64,000 nt of DNA. It comes from Lichenicoccus sp964246745 (GTDB lineage Bacteria; Pseudomonadota; Alphaproteobacteria; Acetobacterales; Acetobacteraceae). A program made the translations under genes and the position numbers. The stretch lies in NCBI GenBank assembly GCA_964246745.1, contig CAXTRK010000009.1, positions 33,622 through 97,621 on the forward strand, written 5' to 3'. Within the stretch, counting starts at the first letter, position 1; each line of letters begins with the position of its first letter. Below the pieces are notes generated by a model. The model did no database searches. It worked only from the letters and a program-made list of their open reading frames with translations, and had not been told where the DNA came from. Positions 58,598 through 64,000 of this stretch are shown one piece after another.

Positions 58598-61231
58598 TCA
58601 ACCGCTTTCAGCAAGCTGCTGGATCAGCAACGCCACCAGTCCTGACCAGCCGGTCTGGTGCGAGGCGCCGACGCCGCGGCCAGTGTCGCCGTGAAAATAC
58701 TCATAGAACAGAACCAAGTCCTTGAAGTTGGGATCGGTCTGCAGCTTCGGATGATCGCCGTGCACGGGGCGTCGTCCGTCGGGACCGCGCGTGAACAGGC
58801 CTATCAGCCGTCTCGAGAGTTCGCCCGCGACGTCGCTCAGGCTTGCCATTTGACCTGAGCCGGCCGGACACTCCACCCTCATCTCGGGACCATAATAGCG
58901 CGACAGCCGCCGCAGGCTTTCGATCAGCAGATAATTGACCGGCATCCAGACCGGGCCGCGCCAGTTCGAGTTGCCGCCGAACAGATGCGAGTGCGATTCC
59001 GCCGGCCAGTAGGCAAGCTCAAAGCTTTGGCCGTCTTGTTGCAAGCGGTACGGATGCCGCTCATGCACCTTGGAGACGGCGCGTACGCCGTGCGGAGAGA
59101 GGAACTCGCTCTCGTCGAGCATGGTGCGCAGCAGACATGTCAGCCGATGCGCCCGTAGCGACGACAGCAGCGTGGTGTCCTCGTGGCCCGGCTTGTCCCA
59201 ATGCGACACCAGGTCGGCCAGGTCGGGACGGTTGCCCAGATACCAGTCCATCTGCGTCTTCAATTGGGGCAGCCGGCCGATCTCCTCGCCGAGCAATACG
59301 ATGACCGCGAACAGCGGGATCAGCCCCACCATTGAGCGGACGCGCAGCGGGATCTTGCTGCCGTCCTGGAAATTAAGCTGGTCATAGAAGAACTGGTCCT
59401 GCTCGTCCCACAGGCTGTTGCCTTCGGCGCTGGCGATCAGCAGGAAATGTTCGAAGAACTTCGCCGCGACATCCTCGTAGGCTGGGTCCTGCAGCGACAG
59501 CTCGACCGCGATACGCAGCATCGAGAGCGCATACATCGCCATCCAGGCGGTGCCGTCGGATTGCGAAAGCTCGCCGCCGGTCGGCAAAGGCGCCGAGCGG
59601 TCAAAGATGGCGATGTTGTCGAGCCCGAGAAATCCGCCCTGGAAGACATTGCGCCCGGAGGCGTCCTTGCGGTTCACCCACCAGGTGAAGTTCATCATCA
59701 TCTTGTTGAAGACGCGCTTCAGGAACAGGTGATCGGCAGCCCCGTTGGTGTCGCGGTCCATCTCGAAAACGCGCCAGCACGCCCATGCATGCAGCGGCGG
59801 GTTGGCGTCATTGAACGACCATTCATAAGCGGGCAGCGCGGCACTGGGATGGATGAACCACTCGCGCGTGAGCAGCAGCATCTGCTCTTTCGCGAAATCC
59901 GGATCGACCAGCGCCAGCACCGGGCATTGCAGCGCAAGATCCCACGAGGCGAACCAGGGATATTCCCATTTGTCCGGCATCGACATGATGTCGGCGGCGC
60001 GGACATGCTCCCAGTCGCCGTTGCGGAGGCGGCCTCGGCCTGGCGGCGGCTTCGGTCCGCGTGGGTCGCCTTCAAGCCAGAGATGCACGTCGTAATAGTA
60101 GAACTGCTTCGACCACAGCATGCCGGCGAGCGCCTGGCGCTGCACCAGCCGGTGGTCGGCGTCGCCGCAGCCTGACTGCAAGGCCGCATAGAATTCGTCG
60201 CTCTCCTCGATACGGCTGCGGAACACGCTGTCGAAATCATCAAATGGTGGCGCGGTCTGCGATGCGGGCCGTAGCCTGAGGCGCAGCGTATGCTCGTCGC
60301 CGGCTGCAATCGTGATCCGGTGCAGCGCCGCGCATTTGGTGCCGCGCCGAGTCGGGTTGACCGCGCTTTGTATTCCTCCCACCACGTACTGGTCGATGCC
60401 GTCCTTGAAGAAGCCCTGACGAGTCTCGCCGTAGAGCCGCTCGACATTGGTTTCGTTTTCAGTGAACAGCAGCGCGTCCGCTGTCTCTGTGCAGAACCGC
60501 ATCTCTTGCAGACGGCGATGCACCACGCGCACCTCCTGACCGGCAATCGCTTCCAGCGTCGGTTTGGGGATGTCCTCGGACCATGACCAGCTATTGCGTG
60601 CCCAGAGCTGCGGCAGCACAGTGAGACTTGCAGGCGTCGACGCGCGATTTACGATATGCACACGCATCAGGATGTCGTCGGGAGCGGCCTTGGCATATTC
60701 CACGAACACATCAAAGTAACGGTCGTCATCAAATATTCCGGTATCGATCAGCTCATACTCTGGCGCGTCCTGCCCGCGGCGGCCGTTCTCTGTGACCAGC
60801 GCATCATACGGATAGGCGCCTTGCGGATACTTGTAGAGCATCTTCATGTACGAATGCGTCGGCGTCGCATCGAGATGGTAGTAAAGCTCCTTTACGTCCT
60901 CGCCATGGTTGCCTTCGGCGTTGGCCAGCCCGAACAGCCGCTCCTTGAGGATGGCGTCCTTGCCGTTCCAGAGGGCCAGGCCCAGGCACCAGCGCTGCTT
61001 GATTTCGGCGAAGCCGCACAGCGCATCCTCGCCCCAGCGATAGGCTCGCGAACGCGCATGATCGTGCGGCAGATAGGTCCAGGCTTCGCCTTCAGCGCTG
61101 TAGTCCTCGCGCACGGTGCCCCATTGCCGATCGCTGGTGTAAGGCCCCCAGCGTCGCCAAGCGACGCCGGCGCGCGCCTCGCAAAGCCGCAGGCCTTCTC
61201 GTGTCCGCATGATCGCGCTCGCGCCGCTCAT
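58598..61231 (-). CDS. MGH1-type glucosidase (GH63-like, cytoplasmic)
   Basis: 877 residues, no signal peptide. The (alpha/alpha)6 catalytic part includes WDLALQCPVLALVDPDFAKEQM, QGGFLGLDNIAIFDRSAPLP, SDGTAWMAMY and SNWRGPVWMPVNYLLIESLRR, which are typical of the GH63-related 'MGH1-like' family. The N-terminal beta-sandwich has RWGPYTSDRQWGTVREDYS and WTYLPHDHARSRAYRWGEDAL. Likely catalytic acids lie in WDL/ND-containing loops and in YEYFHGDTG near the end. Members hydrolyse alpha-glucosides, including glucosylglycerate in some bacteria; the substrate here is not certain. The ATG shares one base with the amidase stop, so it belongs to the djlA-like/amidase/glucosidase operon. Confidence 0.85.
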   Translation of the reverse strand: MSGASAIMRTREGLRLCEARAGVAWRRWGPYTSDRQWGTVREDYSAEGEAWTYLPHDHARSRAYRWGEDALCGFAEIKQRWCLGLALWNGKDAILKERLFGLANAEGNHGEDVKELYYHLDATPTHSYMKMLYKYPQGAYPYDALVTENGRRGQDAPEYELIDTGIFDDDRYFDVFVEYAKAAPDDILMRVHIVNRASTPASLTVLPQLWARNSWSWSEDIPKPTLEAIAGQEVRVVHRRLQEMRFCTETADALLFTENETNVERLYGETRQGFFKDGIDQYVVGGIQSAVNPTRRGTKCAALHRITIAAGDEHTLRLRLRPASQTAPPFDDFDSVFRSRIEESDEFYAALQSGCGDADHRLVQRQALAGMLWSKQFYYYDVHLWLEGDPRGPKPPPGRGRLRNGDWEHVRAADIMSMPDKWEYPWFASWDLALQCPVLALVDPDFAKEQMLLLTREWFIHPSAALPAYEWSFNDANPPLHAWACWRVFEMDRDTNGAADHLFLKRVFNKMMMNFTWWVNRKDASGRNVFQGGFLGLDNIAIFDRSAPLPTGGELSQSDGTAWMAMYALSMLRIAVELSLQDPAYEDVAAKFFEHFLLIASAEGNSLWDEQDQFFYDQLNFQDGSKIPLRVRSMVGLIPLFAVIVLLGEEIGRLPQLKTQMDWYLGNRPDLADLVSHWDKPGHEDTTLLSSLRAHRLTCLLRTMLDESEFLSPHGVRAVSKVHERHPYRLQQDGQSFELAYWPAESHSHLFGGNSNWRGPVWMPVNYLLIESLRRLSRYYGPEMRVECPAGSGQMASLSDVAGELSRRLIGLFTRGPDGRRPVHGDHPKLQTDPNFKDLVLFYEYFHGDTGRGVGASHQTGWSGLVALLIQQLAESG

Positions 61232-61989
61232 TAAACGCCCTGGGGGCCGCCCTGATGGACGAGTGACGCAAGGCGCGCCCGAGTGCCTCGGTCGGCCGCG
61301 CCGTTTACGGCTTCCGGCCGCCAGTGACGCTGAAAGGCGCGGAGCACGACCGCAAGCCTCTCGTCCATGGCGCCCGACGCATCCGGCGCATACCCCACCG
61401 TCCGCAAGCCGGCCCTTACCGAAGCCAGCCCCGCGGCGTCAGTGACCGCGTCCCCGGTGCCGAGATCGGCGCTTGCGCTGGGCCACACGCCAACGCCGTG
61501 CTCGGCCAGCTCCCGCCAGGGAAACAGTTCGCCAGGATCCTGCTTGCGATCCGGGGCCACGTCGCTATGGCCGAGCACGCGCGCGCGGGGAATCGGATGG
61601 CGCGCGAGGATGTCCTGGCAGAGCTTCGTTAGGGCTGCGATCTGTGCCGCGGGAAACGGCCGGTAGCCCCACTCGTGGCCGGGATTGACGATTTCGATGC
61701 CGATCGAACTGTCGTTGAGCATTTCGCGTCCTTGCCAGATCGACACCCCCGCGTGGGCGGCCCGGCGATGCTCGTCCACCAGTCGAAAGACCCGTCCATC
61801 CTCCTCGACGACGTAGTGCGAGGATACCTCCGCCGACGGGTCGCACAAGCGTGCGATGGCCGCACTTCCGGTCTGCATGCCGGTATAGTGCAGGATCAGG
61901 GTATCGATCGTAGCACCCTCTGGCCGTTCGCGTTGGTTCGGGCTGTCCAGCCGGATCACATCGCCTCGCCTCGCAAGATTGAAAGTCAC
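61231..61989 (-). CDS. N-acetylmuramoyl-L-alanine amidase (Amidase_2) with peptidoglycan-binding domain
   Basis: 252 residues from GTG 61989, overlapping the previous stop (GTGA). Zinc ligands of the AmpD/AmiD fold: His in LILHYTGMQ, and His/Asp in VLGHSDVAPDRKQDPGELFPW; EIVNPGHEWGY provides the family Glu-Asn-x-Gly region. The C-terminal ~70 residues form a PG_binding_1 domain (TVGYAPDASGAMDERLAVVLRAFQRHW). There is no signal peptide, so a cytoplasmic AmpD-like role in muropeptide recycling is more likely than a periplasmic AmiD role, despite the AmiD-like domain layout. It lies between the TerB-DnaJ gene and the glucosidase gene. Confidence 0.92.
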   Translation of the reverse strand: MTFNLARRGDVIRLDSPNQRERPEGATIDTLILHYTGMQTGSAAIARLCDPSAEVSSHYVVEEDGRVFRLVDEHRRAAHAGVSIWQGREMLNDSSIGIEIVNPGHEWGYRPFPAAQIAALTKLCQDILARHPIPRARVLGHSDVAPDRKQDPGELFPWRELAEHGVGVWPSASADLGTGDAVTDAAGLASVRAGLRTVGYAPDASGAMDERLAVVLRAFQRHWRPEAVNGAADRGTRARLASLVHQGGPQGV

Positions 61990-62807
61990 AATCCGCGTTC
62001 GCGCTTGATGCGGTCCCAGGCGGCATTGATGCGCGCCACCTTGTCGCCGGTCTTGGCGATGACGGCTTCGGGCTCGCCGCGCGCGGTCATCGAGTCCGGA
62101 TGGTTCTCGCGCATCAGGCGACGCCAGGTCTGCCGTATCTCATCGTCGCTGGCGCCGGCCTTCAAACCCAGCACCGCGTAGGCATCCGGCTCGTCCGAGC
62201 CAGGACGGGCGGCGCCGCTCTCGGCACGATCCCAGGAGGCGCGCGAGAGATTGAGCACCCGGTGGACGCGTCGCAGGAAGTCTGTCTCCCGCGCATTCAG
62301 CGGCCCATCGGCGCGGGCGATGGCGAACAGCGCCACCAGGACGTCCTCGCGCACCACCGGCTGTTCCGCGAAGGCCTGCGCCAGTTCCGCCGCGAACGGC
62401 TCGAAATCGTCGGTGCGCGTGCGCGCCTGATCGAACAATCGGCCGATCTCGCGCGTCGCCTCGGCGGGGATGCGAAAGCAACGTTTGAAGGTGTCGATCT
62501 CACGCCGGTTCACCGGGCCGTCGCACTTCGCGAGCTTTGCCGACAGCACCACGGCGACAATGGCAAAGAGCTGGTCCTTTCGCCCCATCACCGCGGCCAT
62601 CTTCGCGGCCACCCGCGCCGCGGCGCCGCCCGGGTCGGCCTGCACGCGCCGGTTGCCGCCAGCGGCCGACATCCAGCCGCCGGCGGGCGGATCGAGCAAC
62701 GAGCCGCGATCGGCGGCATGGCCGAGTGCCGCACCCAGCACCGCGCCCATCGGTCCACCCATCGCAAAGCCGGTCACACTGCCGAAGAGCTTTCCCCAGA
62801 TCGCCAT
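61986..62807 (-). CDS. DjlA-like TerB/DnaJ co-chaperone
   Basis: 273 residues from ATG 62807 (MAIWGKLFGSVTGF). A Gly/Ala-rich N-terminal segment (AMGGPMGAVLGAALGHAAD) resembles the DjlA dimerising membrane segment but is short. The TerB-like domain spans ~75-200 (FAIVAVVLSAKLAKCDGPVNRREI, ALFAIARADGPLNARE, the latter with a TerB Asp). The C-terminal J domain has DAYAVLGLKAGASDDEIRQTWR and HPD in RENHPD, so it can stimulate DnaK. DjlA proteins modulate envelope stress signalling. It starts the three-gene operon with amidase and glucosidase. Confidence 0.93.
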   Translation of the reverse strand: MAIWGKLFGSVTGFAMGGPMGAVLGAALGHAADRGSLLDPPAGGWMSAAGGNRRVQADPGGAAARVAAKMAAVMGRKDQLFAIVAVVLSAKLAKCDGPVNRREIDTFKRCFRIPAEATREIGRLFDQARTRTDDFEPFAAELAQAFAEQPVVREDVLVALFAIARADGPLNARETDFLRRVHRVLNLSRASWDRAESGAARPGSDEPDAYAVLGLKAGASDDEIRQTWRRLMRENHPDSMTARGEPEAVIAKTGDKVARINAAWDRIKRERGL

Positions 62808-62863
62808 GGCCTCGCCAATATCATGCGCGGCGCATGCAGGCCACGTCCCCAAGCCACGCCACG

Positions 62864-63046
62864 TCAGTTCGGCAGCAGCCGCGGGCGATCGACGCAGACG
62901 CGGTGCGCGAGTTTCAGCAGCGAGCGCGCGCTGGTGGGCAGACCGGCGCGGTCCGCCTGTTCGGCGAGGACCAGAAGCTGGTGCGACAAGGTGAGCGGGC
63001 TGACCGGAAACTCGGACATCTCGCGCGCGGCGGGGCTTGGCGGCAT
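62864..63046 (-). CDS. Small conserved-looking protein of unknown function
   Basis: 60 residues from ATG 63046; an inner ATG at 63019 gives 51 residues beginning SEFPVSPLTLSHQLLVLAEQADRAG, which looks like the conserved part. It is helical and soluble, ending in basic CVDRPRLLPN. It precedes the DjlA-like gene by 56 bp on the same strand. I do not recognise a named family, though short proteins with SPLTLSHQLL-type openings are familiar in alphaproteobacteria. Confidence 0.5.
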   Translation of the reverse strand: MPPSPAAREMSEFPVSPLTLSHQLLVLAEQADRAGLPTSARSLLKLAHRVCVDRPRLLPN

Positions 63047-63219
63047 CGGCGTTGTTCCTTGTCAAAGGCGGGGGCATGACGTTTAGCCGTTCTATCGGCA
63101 GCAGCAGGATGGCGTCGATTCTCTTTCCGGGAAGTTAACGAAACAGGCGGCATTCGCTTTTTTTCACCACATTCTGGCGCCCCCGGACCTGGGCGTCCGT
63201 CTCGCTTTTGCGACCGCTC

Positions 63220-63432
63220 TCAGCGCGCGCTCAGGAGCGCCTCGACCCGCAGCGCCGAGGCCAGCGCCTGACGCGGCGCGCGCTCGGCATCGACGCGGGC
63301 GATCAGCGCGGCCAGACTGCATCCCTGCCGCTCTGCTGCCGTTTCCAACGCGCGCCAGAACTCAGGCTCCAGCGCCACCGAGGTGCGATGCCCTGAGAGA
63401 GACAGGCTGCGCTTGACCAGCCCCTGGACCAT
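63220..63432 (-). CDS. Ribbon-helix-helix protein
   Basis: 70 residues from ATG 63432, starting directly after the queG stop codon with no gap. KRSLSLSGHRTSVALEPEFWRALETAAERQG is the ribbon-helix-helix pattern (seen as RSLSLSGHRTSVALE and FWRALETAAERQG), and CSLAALIARVDAER is its second helix; it matches the ribbon-helix-helix domain found as a lone small protein in alphaproteobacteria. It probably binds DNA as a dimer; targets are unknown. The 173-bp region downstream (63047-63219) has no gene. Confidence 0.85.
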   Translation of the reverse strand: MVQGLVKRSLSLSGHRTSVALEPEFWRALETAAERQGCSLAALIARVDAERAPRQALASALRVEALLSAR

Positions 63433-64000
63433 CTACCGCACATCGAGTTGCGACAGCGCCCAGCTCGCCGCCTCGGCCACGACCGGATCGGCATCCGCGA
63501 GCAGGCGACGCGCGCAGGAGGCGAGCGTGGCGTCGCCCGAATTGCCGATGGCGATCAGCACGTTGCGCACGAAGCGGTTGCGGCCGATGCGCTTGATCGG
63601 CGAGCCTGCGAACAAGGTCCGGAAGCCGGCATCGTCGAGTGCGGCCAGCATGGCGAGGCTCGGCGCGCGCAAATCCTCGCGCGCGCGCAGCTTGGCCGCG
63701 CGCGCCTCGCCGGCGAAGCGGTTCCACGGACAGACGGCCAGGCAGTCGTCACAGCCATAGACCCGGTTGCCGATCGCGCGCCGGAACTCATGCGGGATCG
63801 GACCCTTATGCTCGATGGTCAGATACGAGATGCAGCGCCGCGCATCGAGTCGGTAAGGCGCGGGGAAGGCGTCAGTCGGACAGGCGGACAGGCAGGCGCT
63901 GCAACTGCCGCAGCTTCCCGCCCGCGAGGCGGAGGCGGGCAGTTCCAGCGTCGTGTTGATCTCGCCCAGGGCCAGCCAGGCGCCGGGGTCGCGGGAGACG
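63433..64000 (-). CDS. queG: Epoxyqueuosine reductase, C-terminal part (5' end beyond window)
   Basis: The open frame enters from the right edge and ends with TAG at 63433, giving ~188 C-terminal residues. Two 4Fe-4S ferredoxin-like clusters are visible: CGSCSACLSACPTDAF and, after SYLTIEHKGPIPHEFRRAIG, the second YGCDDCLAVCPWNRF. A HEAT-like helical tail follows (SPIKRIGRNRFVRNVLIAIG). QueG uses cobalamin and iron-sulfur clusters to reduce epoxyqueuosine to queuosine in tRNA. The N-terminal cobalamin-binding part is outside. The ribbon-helix-helix gene follows without a gap. Confidence 0.95.
   Translation of the reverse strand, partial: VSRDPGAWLALGEINTTLELPASASRAGSCGSCSACLSACPTDAFPAPYRLDARRCISYLTIEHKGPIPHEFRRAIGNRVYGCDDCLAVCPWNRFAGEARAAKLRAREDLRAPSLAMLAALDDAGFRTLFAGSPIKRIGRNRFVRNVLIAIGNSGDATLASCARRLLADADPVVAEAASWALSQLDVR

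Overview
The window is GC-rich, densely coded bacterial chromosome. Its gene content points to an alphaproteobacterium, most likely Acetobacteraceae: a cyoABCD quinol oxidase, an S53 sedolisin peptidase, a 'hydrophobic W' protein inside a type I secretion/glycosyltransferase cluster, a PA0069-type radical SAM protein, cvpA-purF, B12-dependent metH, and many overlapping start/stop codons. The family assignment is inference from gene content. No rRNA, CRISPR array, integrase or transposase is visible. One tRNA, an Ile2-type with anticodon CAU, is present.

Layout. 0-8 kb: a PP2C-phosphatase/Ser-Thr-kinase fusion (cut by the window edge) and a small exported protein, divergent from amt. Then a compact run of GST, GT4 glycosyltransferase, O-antigen-ligase-like protein, CobW/COG0523 GTPase and WD40 protein, with overlapping or very short junctions. 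8-14 kb: a DSF-type quorum-sensing locus with an RpfF-like synthase convergent with an RpfC-like hybrid kinase and a REC-PAS-GGDEF-EAL protein. 14-22 kb: radical SAM protein, a decayed lectin-like fragment beside a perfect 26-bp palindrome, two CDF metal exporters, an FAD oxidoreductase and the S53 peptidase. 22-28 kb: SDR, purF, cvpA, a HisE/MazG-like small protein and metH, all on the minus strand. 28-41 kb: an FG-GAP repeat protein, a CxCC small protein and a six-gene cluster (T1SS ABC exporter, HlyD adaptor, Sel1 protein, double-domain glycosyltransferase, hydrophobic-W-like protein, GT4).

41-49 kb is the most unusual part. A direct segmental duplication of about 2.1 kb (41471-43596 and 46572-48645) is separated by about 3 kb holding a FitAB/VapBC-type toxin-antitoxin pair, a gene fragment and a TetR/aldo-keto reductase pair. 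Each block carries the same gene pair twice: a SleB/CwlJ-type cell-wall hydrolase without signal peptide, and, starting on its stop codon, a small exported protein with six conserved cysteines. All four exported proteins are intact, but two of the four hydrolases are truncated at the same point. This resembles an effector/immunity locus that has gained orphan immunity genes; the role is inferred, not shown.

49-64 kb is mostly housekeeping: small lipoprotein, inorganic pyrophosphatase, tRNA, EttA, GNAT, cyoABCD, mlaA-mlaC, metF, an MGH1-type glucosidase, an Amidase_2 protein, a TerB-DnaJ protein, two small proteins and the 3' part of queG.

Links between genes: metF supplies 5-methyl-THF to MetH; MlaA/MlaC (lipid asymmetry), O-antigen ligase, glycosyltransferases, T1SS and peptidoglycan hydrolases are envelope functions; the Rpf locus would connect cell density to cyclic-di-GMP.
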